From a virus: 34,737 bases of DNA. Positions 7,504 to 15,108 of the stretch are shown here, piece after piece (the stretch's first letter is position 1; each line of letters opens with the position of its first letter). The position numbers and the translations under genes are program-made. A model generated the notes under the pieces. It searched no databases. It saw only the letters and a list, made by a program, of their open reading frames with translations, and was not told the origin of the DNA. The DNA lies in IMG/VR virus record IMGVR_UViG_3300025319_000066, positions 1-34,737 of that record; one strand, given 5' to 3'.

Positions 7504-8928
7504 TCATCGAAAGTACTGCCCCGAGGGCGCCTTACCCGCCAGGCACGCCAGGGCCACGGCCCAGAACTTGTCGGCGTGATGCTTCTCCGCCCGGGCCACG
7601 TCGAAGGTCACATTCTTGGAGGGGGTTACTAATCGACGGATCGAGTGAACCTGGTTCGCCAGATCCCGGTCGGCCGGCAGATGGATCGTTCCCTTCTGGA
7701 ACCGCACCTTCGCCTCGACCGCCATGAGCTCCTTCGACTGATTGGTGAACGTTACCGGCATCACCCGCACCCAGAACTTGTGCTTCAGCTTCTCGGCCAG
7801 CATCATCCCAAGACCCGTCTCATCGACACATAGCCTCGTGATGGATAGCACTTCCATGGCGTGCGAGACGACGGCGAGCTGATCGTCGAAGGAAACGGTG
7901 GACAGACTGACCGCCAACCTGCACAACAGCGCGCTCTGGGGATCCCGACCGAACACCCAGAACTCGGTAAGGTCCTTCCGCCGCCCCACGTCCATGCCCG
8001 CCACCATGCTAATCTCGACCTGCCGCGAAGCCACCTTCCCGGCCAATTCGTCGATGGCAGCGTGCGCGTCCCCGACCGACCGAACCACGGTACAGTCCAG
8101 ATCGCCGGTCTGCGCCAACGCCTGCGCCCGCTTCACCTCGTCCCACGTGACGAAGGCCGTGGACTCGTCGATCCAATCACACTCGTACTCCTGCTGAAAA
8201 TCCTCCAGCACCATGTTGGCGTAGATGATCTGGAGGCGTTCGGTACCAAACAACCGCACCCTCTCCTCCGTGGCCTCCCCACCGGCCCAGACCCCGGCCT
8301 TCAGTACGTCAGTACACAGCGCCCGCGTCGTCCACCAGGGGAGGTAGTAGCGCCTGAACCCTGGGTACCGTTGAATGTTCTGCGCCGTGACTTCGTGAAA
8401 CATGCCCCCGGCGCCAAGTGGCGTAGAACCTATCCGGATGCAGCCGCCTCGTGTGGTGACGGGAAGCGCCGAAGCGTAGATGGCCCGATCCCTAGCATAG
8501 TGGGCGAACTCGTCCAGGTACACCCTCGCTCGACCCTTGCCCCGGATCGGCTTGCAGGGGTGCGACAGGATCCGACTCCCGTTGGCCAGGGTGACCGTGG
8601 TGGCGTTGTCGTCCGTTACCGCCGGGCGAACCGACTTGTCCAGCGCCTCGATGATGGCCTTGGCGTAGACGATCTTCTCCTTCGTTTCCTCCATGTTGAT
8701 TGAAACGAACACGCTCGTGATCCGGGGCTCAAGCGTTGCCGCCGCCACCGCATCGGCCGCCGCACAGAACGACCAACCGATCTGTCGGGCCTTGCGGCTC
8801 GTGGACAGCATGCCCTCGTCCGAGAGGAAGACGAGCTGATGCGCCTCCCAGACGGCCGCGTCGTCGTTCGTTGCGGCGGCCAGGTCAAGGTGCTCTATAA
8901 GAAACGCGGCGCGCAGACCGATGGTCAC
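7504..8928 (-). CDS. terL: Terminase large subunit (packaging ATPase/nuclease)
   Basis: A 474-aa packaging motor. The ATPase motifs are clear: a Walker A variant STSRKARQIGWSF (44-54), Walker B RVYLDE (135-140) and coupling motif IGSTP. The RNase H-like nuclease has its three acidic positions in AGMDVGRRKD (Asp313), CVDETGLG (Asp369) and HHADKFWAVA (Asp453). The open frame runs back to 9135, but the upstream part overlaps another gene in a different frame. GTG 8928 was chosen because it overlaps the preceding TGA (GTGA), as at many other junctions here, and gives a natural N-terminus. It lies upstream of the portal gene. Confidence 0.93.
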   Translation of the reverse strand: MTIGLRAAFLIEHLDLAAATNDDAAVWEAHQLVFLSDEGMLSTSRKARQIGWSFCAAADAVAAATLEPRITSVFVSINMEETKEKIVYAKAIIEALDKSVRPAVTDDNATTVTLANGSRILSHPCKPIRGKGRARVYLDEFAHYARDRAIYASALPVTTRGGCIRIGSTPLGAGGMFHEVTAQNIQRYPGFRRYYLPWWTTRALCTDVLKAGVWAGGEATEERVRLFGTERLQIIYANMVLEDFQQEYECDWIDESTAFVTWDEVKRAQALAQTGDLDCTVVRSVGDAHAAIDELAGKVASRQVEISMVAGMDVGRRKDLTEFWVFGRDPQSALLCRLAVSLSTVSFDDQLAVVSHAMEVLSITRLCVDETGLGMMLAEKLKHKFWVRVMPVTFTNQSKELMAVEAKVRFQKGTIHLPADRDLANQVHSIRRLVTPSKNVTFDVARAEKHHADKFWAVALACLAGKAPSGQYFR

Positions 8929-9092
8929 TTCTTCGCCTTCGATGCCCGGGGCTTCTTTTCCGCCTTGGCCTTCTTCACGGCCGCTGAGAGGATGGGCCCC
9001 ATGGGAACCGGGTCCCCGTGGATACAGTAGTGGCGCAGGTACACCACGTGGTCCTCGAACCGATCGCCGCACCAGTAGCAGAGCGTGGTCAC
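8925..9092 (-). CDS. Small zinc-finger protein (55 aa)
   Basis: Begins with GTG at 9092, overlapping the previous TGA (GTGA), with GGAGGGGGA just upstream. The protein has CYWCGDRF ... YLRHYCIHG, a CxxC plus His/Cys set typical of a zinc finger, then a very basic Ala/Lys tail (AAVKKAKAEKKPRASKAKK) suited to binding DNA. It sits directly before the large terminase and overlaps its GTG. A packaging accessory or DNA-binding role is possible but unproven. The family is not recognised. Confidence 0.65.
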   Translation of the reverse strand: MTTLCYWCGDRFEDHVVYLRHYCIHGDPVPMGPILSAAVKKAKAEKKPRASKAKK

Positions 9093-9316
9093 TCCCCCTC
9101 CACGAGGTTCCAACAGTCACGCCTGGAGATCGCATGGTCGCACAGGGTATGCCTGGGCAACCAGAACTCCCAAGCCGCTTGGTCCCGGACGTTCAGGGCC
9201 TCCAGCGCCCCCACCCTGGCGAACGCGTGCTCTCCCACGAGCTCGGGCGCACTAAGCTCCGTGAGATGGTTGGCATACTGCGCCTGCCCGCCGGCGTCGT
9301 TGTACTCGTCCCTCAT
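9089..9316 (-). CDS. Hypothetical protein, 75 aa
   Basis: ATG 9316 overlaps the upstream TGA (ATGA) and has the strong SD GAGGAGG six bases away. The SD lies within a 13-base leader sequence shared exactly with two other genes. The protein begins MRDEYNDAGGQAQYANHL, has an Ala/Glu/Leu helical middle and ends FWLPRHTLCDHAISRRDCW. No known domain was recognised. It is coupled at both ends within the small-gene cluster before the large terminase. Confidence 0.7.
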   Translation of the reverse strand: MRDEYNDAGGQAQYANHLTELSAPELVGEHAFARVGALEALNVRDQAAWEFWLPRHTLCDHAISRRDCWNLVEGE

Positions 9317-9927
9317 CCTTGGCCTCCTCGCTCTGCCTCGAGCCAGAGCCGCAAACACGCCGTTTGCCACTTCCTGGCTGCGTCCCAGGCTGCGTCCCAG
9401 GCTGCGGCCTTGGCTGCGGCCCAGGCTGCGGCCCTGGCTGCGGCCCAGGCTGCGTCCCTGGCTGCGGCCTTGGCTGCGTCCCAGGCTGCGTCCCTGACTG
9501 CGTCCCAGGCTGCGTCCCTGACTGCGTCCCAGGCTGCGTCCCAGGCTGCGTCCCAGGCTGCGGCCCTGGCTGCGACCAACTCGGCACTTGTTGCCTTACC
9601 GTACGCAAACGCCTCCGCCACTTTGACCGCGTTTCGGGAATACTCATCCAACAGCAGGCCATAAACTACGCGCCCATCCCCAAGTGGCGTTGAGCAAACA
9701 AAGTCACAGGCCAGAAGACGTGCCATTCGCTCGACTTCCTTCGGCTGTGCCGTTGCTTGTAGCGCCCACAACGCGTCGTCCAACCCGTTTAGGTCTAGCA
9801 CGCGCTCGATGGTGATAGGCGTATCGACGCCATATCCTCTCCCCAATTTCTTGCGAAGGTGGTCATAACGATCCGAACAGGCGTTGTGTTCTCGAAGCAA
9901 CCGTAGGCTTGTTGTTAGTTCAGTCAT
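9313..9927 (-). CDS. Ala/Trp/Asp-repeat protein (204 aa)
   Basis: Residues 1-120 are an ordinary globular or helical domain (RYDHLRKKLGRGYGV, LNGLDDALWALQAT, GRVVYGLLLDEY). Residues 121-186 are a low-complexity run of AAWD, AVRD and AKAAA units, followed by KWQTACLRLWLEAERG. Proteins with such AAWDAAW arrays recur in phages and some bacteria, and their role is unknown. A long amphipathic helix is plausible, with Trp or Arg every four residues. ATG 9927 has GAGGAGG seven bases upstream. The opposite strand also looks open here, but only because of the repeat. Confidence 0.75.
   Translation of the reverse strand: MTELTTSLRLLREHNACSDRYDHLRKKLGRGYGVDTPITIERVLDLNGLDDALWALQATAQPKEVERMARLLACDFVCSTPLGDGRVVYGLLLDEYSRNAVKVAEAFAYGKATSAELVAARAAAWDAAWDAAWDAVRDAAWDAVRDAAWDAAKAAARDAAWAAARAAAWAAAKAAAWDAAWDAARKWQTACLRLWLEAERGGQG
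9370..9567 (-). repeat. 12-base tandem repeat encoding AAWD-type tetrapeptides
   Basis: On the plus strand the array reads as near-perfect 12-base units such as gctgcgtcccag and gctgcggccctg, about sixteen in a row. Each codes on the minus strand for four residues (mostly Ala, with Trp/Arg/Lys/Asp). Near-identical neighbours suggest growth by slippage, so length may vary between related phages. Confidence 0.85.
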
Positions 9928-9958
9928 CTCTAGCCTCCTCGCTCTGCGATGTGTTCCT

Positions 9959-10174
9959 TTACCATGGATGCCTCCCTACAGCTTCCTTGGGCAACGTGCC
10001 CAGCAGTCGCTCCGTCCCGCCCAACGGCCGGGACCACGCACGAAAGGTGTGGCCCTCCCCGCCGTGCAGACAGAACTCCATGATGATCACCAGGTCACCC
10101 AGGTGCTTGGTACGCCGAACCATGGCTCCACCGCACCGGGCGCACGGGACGAGTGACTCAGTACTTGCGCCCAC
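9959..10174 (-). CDS. Small zinc-ribbon-like protein (71 aa)
   Basis: Contains VPCARCGGAMVRR and later EFCLHGGEGHTF, giving CxxC plus Cys/His spacing typical of a small zinc-binding domain. The GTG start at 10174 overlaps the upstream gene by 17 bases. No better start precedes the first CxxC, and the SD is weak. Function unknown. It lies in the block of small genes between the terminase subunits. Confidence 0.55.
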   Translation of the reverse strand: MGASTESLVPCARCGGAMVRRTKHLGDLVIIMEFCLHGGEGHTFRAWSRPLGGTERLLGTLPKEAVGRHPW

Positions 10175-10562
10175 GATACCCCGCCGGCGTCACGATCTTC
10201 GCCCGTGCGCGCTCCTGCGCCTGCATCTCCCGCACCTTCGCGTCGACCATGTCCCTGGCCACCTCGAGCAGTCCGTACAGCACGACCTTGTCGATCGGCA
10301 GATTCTCCAGGGACAAGGAGATTGCGCCGGGCCCCGTGACCTGGATGATCATGGTAGGGTTGGACTCCCTTGAACCGCCCGGGTCCTTGGCGCTCTCGGG
10401 TACGTTCTCCCGAACCTTGCGCACCGCCTCGTCGATCGCCGCCTGCTTCTCCTCCGGTGTTAGCGCCGCGGGGGTCTCGGTACTAGGCTTGTCACCAGGC
10501 TCGGCGTTCATCCGCTCGAGCTCCTCCGCCGTCGTAGCCTTCTGTTCTGGTTCGTCTACCAT
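10158..10562 (-). CDS. Hypothetical acidic/helical protein (134 aa)
   Basis: The start at ATG 10562 (MVDEPEQKATT) has AGAGGA seven bases upstream and overlaps the previous stop by seven bases. The N-terminal third is acidic and Pro/Thr-rich. The centre has a strand-like TMIIQVTGPGAISLSLENLP, and the C-terminal part is a helix (VVLYGLLEVARDMVDAKVREMQAQERARAK) ending in basic residues. No family recognised. Its place between terS and terL fits a late accessory gene. Confidence 0.65.
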   Translation of the reverse strand: MVDEPEQKATTAEELERMNAEPGDKPSTETPAALTPEEKQAAIDEAVRKVRENVPESAKDPGGSRESNPTMIIQVTGPGAISLSLENLPIDKVVLYGLLEVARDMVDAKVREMQAQERARAKIVTPAGYRGRKY

Positions 10563-10825
10563 TTCCATGTCCTCTCGATGAACTGATACTTGGGCGGCAT
10601 CTCCCCGCAAAGGTAGTAGTAACTGGTGATACTCGGCGTGTGCTCTGGGATCGGATCGCCCTCAACCACCGCCGGAAGATCGGGGCATTCTGCGACGAAC
10701 ATGAAGTCGCCCCGATACACTCCAGGACTCTCCAGCACCCGCACGATCCGAGCATTCGCCGGCATGAACAGCGCCTCACGCAGGAGCTGCTCCGTCACCC
10801 GGAAGATCTGGAGGCGGTCACTCAT
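10556..10825 (-). CDS. Hypothetical protein, 89 aa
   Basis: Begins MSDRLQIFRVTEQLLREAL from ATG 10825 with AAGGAG eight bases upstream, and ends RTWKW. It appears alpha/beta with an acidic middle (ECPDLPAVVEGDPIP). The start overlaps the end of the terS reading frame by eight bases. No domain recognised. Confidence 0.65.
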   Translation of the reverse strand: MSDRLQIFRVTEQLLREALFMPANARIVRVLESPGVYRGDFMFVAECPDLPAVVEGDPIPEHTPSITSYYYLCGEMPPKYQFIERTWKW

Positions 10826-11549
10826 CGTTGTCTCCTTGTTTGTATCCGCGACTGGCGGCGGCCAGCCCCACGTGCAGGTGCGGGTAACGGGGCTTCCTCA
10901 CCTTGACCCCGTCGACGGCCTTCCCCCCATCTCCTTGATCGCTTCCCGCTCCGCCCTCACCAACTGGTTGGTCAGGGCCGACAGCTCGTTGATCGCCCGC
11001 GTCAACTCCTGCACCGCCTGTGTCGTTCGCGCCAACTGCAACTCCAGCGCCAACGTTTCCTGGCTCATGAAACTCTCCCTCCACCGCGGCGGGGTCTGCA
11101 AAGGCGGACGGATCCGCCAACAGCTGTCCGACGGGTGTATCCTTGATCTCCTCCCACCGTTGGGCGCGCAGCCCCTCGGCGTCGACACTCACGTTTACCT
11201 GCACCGCCGGCGCCTGCCGGCCGTACACGATCTGACTGACGAACACGAGATCCTTCACGAGACCAACGGCCTTCGGCGAACCCGCCGCGGCCGCCTCCAG
11301 CACGATACCCCACAGCATATCGAGACGGTCAAGGTCGAGCTGCCGTCGCTCCTCGAGCTCGACCTGGTTCCGCCCCCGCCACCGCCGCACCAGACGGGCC
11401 ACGATTTGGGCGCCGCTCGGCGACCGGATGCCCATGGCCTCGGCCGTGGCCTCCAGCGTCTTGCCGGACACGCGGTACCGAACCGCCTCGCGTTCTCGTT
11501 GGCGGACCGCCTCCTCGGCGGGGGTCAGGGTTCGTTCCAGGGTCTTCAT
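10818..11549 (-). CDS. terS: Terminase small subunit-like protein; 3' part overlaps another gene
   Basis: The first 160 residues fit a small terminase: a helix-turn-helix segment (TLEATAEAMGIRSPSGAQIV), then ELEERRQLDLDRLDML and AAAGSPKAVGLVKDLVFVSQIVYGRQAP, the pattern seen in TerS proteins of several actinophages. It would recognise the packaging site and hand DNA to TerL. After about residue 160 the frame stays open but turns Gly-rich, and third-position G/C falls exactly where the nested 56-aa gene (10898-11068) gains coding character. High third-position G/C returns for the last 27 codons. These may be a separate GTG-started ORF (10901-10818), because that GTG overlaps the nested gene's TGA. 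ATG 11549 has almost no SD but lies 16 bases after a TATAAT box, so translation may be nearly leaderless. Confidence 0.7.
   Translation of the reverse strand: MKTLERTLTPAEEAVRQREREAVRYRVSGKTLEATAEAMGIRSPSGAQIVARLVRRWRGRNQVELEERRQLDLDRLDMLWGIVLEAAAAGSPKAVGLVKDLVFVSQIVYGRQAPAVQVNVSVDAEGLRAQRWEEIKDTPVGQLLADPSAFADPAAVEGEFHEPGNVGAGVAVGANDTGGAGVDAGDQRAVGPDQPVGEGGAGSDQGDGGKAVDGVKVRKPRYPHLHVGLAAASRGYKQGDNDE
10898..11068 (-). CDS. Nested 56-aa coiled-coil protein within the terS frame
   Basis: ATG 11068 has a strong SD (GGAGGGAGAG). The product begins MSQETLALELQLARTTQAV and is a clean heptad-like Leu/Ile helix ending MGGRPSTGSR. Nearly every codon ends in G or C, as in real genes here, whereas the overlapping terS frame does not. 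A small coiled-coil protein could be a packaging or head-tail accessory. The other explanation is a frameshift joining terS to this frame. Confidence 0.65.
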   Translation of the reverse strand: MSQETLALELQLARTTQAVQELTRAINELSALTNQLVRAEREAIKEMGGRPSTGSR

Positions 11550-11564
11550 TCGCGGTTAACACGT

Positions 11565-11570
11565 ATTATA
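11565..11570 (-). promoter_or_regulatory. -10 box TATAAT just before terS
   Basis: The minus strand has a perfect TATAAT 16 bases before the terS ATG, in otherwise GC-rich DNA. No TTGACA-like -35 lies at 16-18 bases. A start site six to eight bases downstream would yield an almost leaderless terS mRNA, which fits its lack of an SD. It is the first promoter-like site after the large palindrome, consistent with a late-gene promoter. Confidence 0.45.
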
Positions 11571-11622
11571 CACCTGTTTCTCCCGGACCGCCGGGTGTTT
11601 CGGCCGCCCCTGTTCAAATTTG

Positions 11623-11736
11623 GATCTCGTTTACAGTTTTACTTCGAGTAGAAACCCTCATAAGGGGGGTTACCTTACATATAAAGTAACCCCCTCTAAG
11701 GAGGTTTCTTCTCCGGGTAAAACTGTAAACGAGATC
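11623..11736. repeat. 114-nt nested palindrome between early and late genes
   Basis: Outer arms are a perfect 19-bp inverted repeat: gatctcgtttacagtttta at 11623-11641 and its complement at 11718-11736. Inside lies a second imperfect hairpin (11651-11673 with 11686-11708): gaaacc stems, a mismatched middle, then a 9-bp gggggttac/gtaaccccc stem around a 12-base AT-rich loop. It starts four bases after the primase-helicase stop and ends about 70 bases before the terS start. Both strands fold. Possible roles are bidirectional terminator, replication origin, recombination or end-processing site, or a small mobile element. No long U-run follows on the minus strand. Confidence 0.85.
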
Positions 11737-11740
11737 GGCT

Positions 11741-14095
11741 CTAGCCTCTCCATTCCGACTCCGCCAGCGCCCTGGCCTGCCACTCCTCCCGGATCCGCAG
11801 GCCCAAGACGGCCCGGACCGTCGTTTCTCCTCGCCCAACGGTCTTGAGAGAGTAGCCCAGAGCCTGGAGCACCTGACTAAGGTCCCGCTTGGTCGGCGGC
11901 CACCTGGTGCTCTGGTTGTCCTTCCACCAGGCGGTCAGAACGTTGTGAAGCTCTCCTAGTGATGCCGACCCCTTCCCGACCTCGGTCGGGTCGTTCCCGG
12001 GTACCTGCAGCGTGGTGTCCTCCAGAAAGCTCTGCCGCCAGTCCTCGAGCTCCACGAAGGAGTCCGTCCACTCCTGGGTCTTCGCCGGCGGTCGCAGCCC
12101 GTTCTCCCAGACGTCACCGGCGCCCCGGATCGCCCACCCCAGGATCCCCTCGGGTCCCGCCGCCAGGATCTCGTCCATCAGGTGCGGGTTGGCCTCCTCC
12201 GCCGAGCACGTGCTCTCGAACTCGACCACCAGTAGGCGGCGGCGCATCGCCAGGTCCCAGTTGGGCACGACGGGGTACGTGTTCGTGTCCAGCACCACCA
12301 GGACGGTCGGCGTGAACTCGTGGATGTCCGTATACTTCAGGCGGGCGGCGATCGGGTTGTGCCCTGTGATCTCCTTCACCCGATCCTGCCGCAGTTCGTC
12401 CCCCGGCCCGGGCTCGCTGATCCAGACGAGGCGCCTTCCCTCCAGAAGGGTCAGGGCGTTCTCCAGGTCCACCTCTTGTCGTGGCCGGGACAGGATCACC
12501 CGCTTGTCCGTCGTGCCCGCCAGCTCCGGTCCGAGCACGCTAACGAGCGTGCCGCAGAACGTCCCCTTCCCGTTCCTCCCCCACCCGTGCAGGATCGGAA
12601 ATACCTGCTCGTTGTTCGTCCCGATCAGGGCGTACCCCGCCAGCCGCTGCATGAACGCCGCCAGCTCGGCATCTCCGCCCATCGTCCACGCCACGAACTC
12701 TTCCCACCGGGCGTTAGCGGCGCCCTCGACGTACCTCGTCGGGCAGCGACGGGTGATGTAGTCCTCGATCCGGTCCTCGCGGAACATGCCCGTCGCCAGT
12801 TCCACCGTACCGTTGGCCACCTTCACCAGCCCGGGCGTCGCGTCGAACCTGATCCCGCTCGCCTCTAGGCTCGTCTCCTCGAAGCCACTGTACGCCTTGA
12901 TCACGTTCCGCATCCACGGATCGTTGCGTAGGTGCTTGGCCTCGTGTACCAACAGCAGACTCCGCCGCCGGGCGCTTCGGGTCTGGGCGATCTCGGCCGG
13001 AATGATCCGCTGTCGAACGGCCCGAAAGGCGTCGAACACCACCGAGGCCGCGGCGTGCCCCGTCCGCCACACCCCCAGGCGGTGGTCGAAGGCGTACCAC
13101 GTTCGGGCCCTGCGATCGAACCACGTTTGCCCCTTCATCACCTGGTGAAGGCGCTTCCCGTCGTCCACGTGCTCGAACCCTATTACCCCGGCGTTCGGGT
13201 CGTCAACGTCGTTGGCACCCTCGTCTGGTGGTTCGGTCTGTCCACCAGCCGAACGACTGCCCCCCAGAATGGCGCCTGCGTACTTCTTCCTTCCGCTCTC
13301 GATGAACCGCCGGAGCCTGGCCTCCTCGATCCCGGTGCCCTGCTGTTCGTTCACCGTCCGCAGAACGGTCATGATCACGTCGTCCGGGTCGCCCCTCGCT
13401 ACCATCCGGGCGGCCTCGTTGCGAAGCCATCCGTGGGCGTCCCCCAACTCGGGGGTCGGTAGGGGCGATAGAACGCGGTTCTCCACCGTCTCCCAGCCTT
13501 CCGGCAGGAGTTCGATCAGCTCGGCTAGGGGCCACGTCCCTTCGGTGTACCGTTCGAAGTCGACCAGGCGGGGCGGATCGTACTTGATGTTCCACGTTCC
13601 CGGCACGCGCAGCACCCGTGCGAGGTCCTTCGCCTCGGGGTCCGCCCCGACCACGCCGACCCAGGCCGCCTGGATCCTCGTCACCCGTTCCCGGATCCCG
13701 TTGGCGTCCAGGGTCACGGTTTCGTCCAGCATCCAGTAGCAGTGAAAGCCGCCACCGCTGTCGACCACCACGTTCGGGACGGCCGACAGACCGTACACGT
13801 GGGCGAGCGCCTTCCCTCGATCTCCTTCGTATATCTTCCAGTCCACGTCGGCGTACAGGCAGTTGATCGCCGTCACCTCGGCGTTGGTCAGTCTGTTCGT
13901 CGCCGTCCGGCGTGCGGCCATGCCGGAGTGTACCGACCAATAGATGTTCTTCTTGCCCTCGGCAACGGCGATCGATCCTCCCTCGGGGATCCAGATGGTC
14001 TTCTTGTGTCCCTCCGCAAGGCGCTGCCACAAGTAGGCGTCGTGCCCGCCCCGCCGAAGGCGATCGAACAAGGATTGGGTCCGTTCGTCACTCAC
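11741..14095 (-). CDS. Primase-helicase (AEP-like primase domain plus SF3/D5-type helicase)
   Basis: A 784-aa replication protein. The N-terminal primase-polymerase-like motifs are CLYADVDWK (Asp83, Asp85), SGGGFHCYW (His118) and DLARVLRVPGTWNIKYDPP. The middle resembles the D5_N region. The C-terminal superfamily 3 helicase has Walker A GWGRNGKGTF (504-513), Walker B RLVWISEP (555-562) and a sensor strand VLVVLDTNTYP (599-608). A winged-helix tail is likely. It would prime and unwind DNA for the phage family A polymerase. GTG 14095 overlaps the glycosyltransferase TGA, with GGAGG four bases upstream. The large palindrome follows the stop. Confidence 0.9.
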   Translation of the reverse strand: MSDERTQSLFDRLRRGGHDAYLWQRLAEGHKKTIWIPEGGSIAVAEGKKNIYWSVHSGMAARRTATNRLTNAEVTAINCLYADVDWKIYEGDRGKALAHVYGLSAVPNVVVDSGGGFHCYWMLDETVTLDANGIRERVTRIQAAWVGVVGADPEAKDLARVLRVPGTWNIKYDPPRLVDFERYTEGTWPLAELIELLPEGWETVENRVLSPLPTPELGDAHGWLRNEAARMVARGDPDDVIMTVLRTVNEQQGTGIEEARLRRFIESGRKKYAGAILGGSRSAGGQTEPPDEGANDVDDPNAGVIGFEHVDDGKRLHQVMKGQTWFDRRARTWYAFDHRLGVWRTGHAAASVVFDAFRAVRQRIIPAEIAQTRSARRRSLLLVHEAKHLRNDPWMRNVIKAYSGFEETSLEASGIRFDATPGLVKVANGTVELATGMFREDRIEDYITRRCPTRYVEGAANARWEEFVAWTMGGDAELAAFMQRLAGYALIGTNNEQVFPILHGWGRNGKGTFCGTLVSVLGPELAGTTDKRVILSRPRQEVDLENALTLLEGRRLVWISEPGPGDELRQDRVKEITGHNPIAARLKYTDIHEFTPTVLVVLDTNTYPVVPNWDLAMRRRLLVVEFESTCSAEEANPHLMDEILAAGPEGILGWAIRGAGDVWENGLRPPAKTQEWTDSFVELEDWRQSFLEDTTLQVPGNDPTEVGKGSASLGELHNVLTAWWKDNQSTRWPPTKRDLSQVLQALGYSLKTVGRGETTVRAVLGLRIREEWQARALAESEWRG

Positions 14096-15108
14096 TCGGC
14101 CTCCGGCACGTCATCGAACGCGTTGGGTTGGGTTACCCACTCGCCGTTCTTCCACTCCTGAAGGACAAAGTCGGCTCCGTTGGGGGGCAAAACGTATCGG
14201 GTAGTTTCGTGTGGCGTTTCTTCCTTCTCTTCGGTCGGGATGACCTCGGCCTCGGTACGGCGGGTGACCCACTTGCCGTCGATGAGGTCCTGGAGCACCA
14301 TCCCGTAGTCGTTGGTCCCCTCGGGAACGACCACGCCGTCCCTTAGCTTGAGCCTGTTGCGTTTCTGAAACCCGCTGTAGTCGACCAGGTGCTGGGGGCG
14401 GCCCCACCGCTCGGTGATCCGGGTAACGTCGGGGTGCTGTTCGACCAGCGACTCGGCCATCCGTAAACGACCCTCGTCCTGGTAGAGCTCGGTCAGGTTA
14501 CCTCCCTTCATCGTCATCGTCTGCATCTTGGCGGCGAGGAAGGTGTTGAACAATACCGTGCACCAACCGTCCTTGAGCGCCCGCAATGATAGGTCGGTAT
14601 CCTCGTTGTACCGGCCCCGCCATCGGTACGGTAGATCGTTTCGGATCAGGATGCAAGAGTAGATTCGGGTGTTTAGGTAGAACGGAGGCATCGCTACCCG
14701 TCGAACCGCGAACATGAAGTATTGGAATCCGGACAACGCCACGTTTTCGTACCGATCGGTGAAGTCCTCGGCCGCTCGAAAGATCGTTCCGGACGATACC
14801 TTGATCTTCATGTTGCGGTTCATGCGACAGAACTTCTGGATGTTGTCGTCCAGAATCCAGTGCCGTTCGGCTCCCGCCGCGATGGAATGCTCCCAGACGA
14901 AGTTGCGAACCGGAATGGAGCCCTGTCCGAGGTTGGAGAAGGGCGTCGTGATGATCTTCGCCGGATCGATGACCGCCGCGTATTCGTCGTATTCCTGGGG
15001 CTCGACCACGATGGAGTAGGGCACCCCGAGTTGTTCTAGTGCCCTTGACGTCATACGGCTCTTGGCCCGCCCCTTTGAGATCACGTAAACAGGGTATTTG
15101 GGGTTCAC
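14092..15108 (-). CDS. TET-associated-type glycosyltransferase (TAGT family)
   Basis: A 338-aa protein starting at GTG 15108 (GTGA junction, SD GAGGAG). It matches the phage TAGT family described with TET/JBP oxygenases: YVISKGRAKSRMTSRAL at the start, VVEPQEYDEYAAVID, PFSNLGQGSIPVRN, the acidic pair in HWILDDNI (Asp87-Asp88), and the long RWRGRYNEDTDLSLRALK segment. By family knowledge such enzymes are predicted to attach sugars to hydroxymethylated bases in phage DNA. The C-terminal tail carries two short copies of a VLQ-x3-[DN]G[KE]WVT motif. The upstream neighbour is a 115-aa protein with a WYP-type end. No TET/JBP dioxygenase is in the window, so the base substrate is unknown. Confidence 0.85.
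   Translation of the reverse strand: MNPKYPVYVISKGRAKSRMTSRALEQLGVPYSIVVEPQEYDEYAAVIDPAKIITTPFSNLGQGSIPVRNFVWEHSIAAGAERHWILDDNIQKFCRMNRNMKIKVSSGTIFRAAEDFTDRYENVALSGFQYFMFAVRRVAMPPFYLNTRIYSCILIRNDLPYRWRGRYNEDTDLSLRALKDGWCTVLFNTFLAAKMQTMTMKGGNLTELYQDEGRLRMAESLVEQHPDVTRITERWGRPQHLVDYSGFQKRNRLKLRDGVVVPEGTNDYGMVLQDLIDGKWVTRRTEAEVIPTEEKEETPHETTRYVLPPNGADFVLQEWKNGEWVTQPNAFDDVPEAE

Noticed and set aside
9319-9693. Plus-strand Gly/Cys/Pro repeat frame
   Set aside because: It is the other reading of the 12-base repeat; the minus-strand gene has the SD and neighbours.
10626-11651. 341-codon plus-strand frame opposite terS
   Set aside because: Antisense to several coupled minus-strand genes; low-complexity product with no domain.
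11623-11736. Protelomerase hairpin telomere site
   Set aside because: Nested symmetry is suggestive, but no protelomerase gene was seen and the internal symmetry is imperfect, so kept only as one possibility.
11614-11847. Open frames on both strands across the palindrome coding similar peptides
   Set aside because: The similarity follows from the inverted repeat itself and neither frame has an SD.
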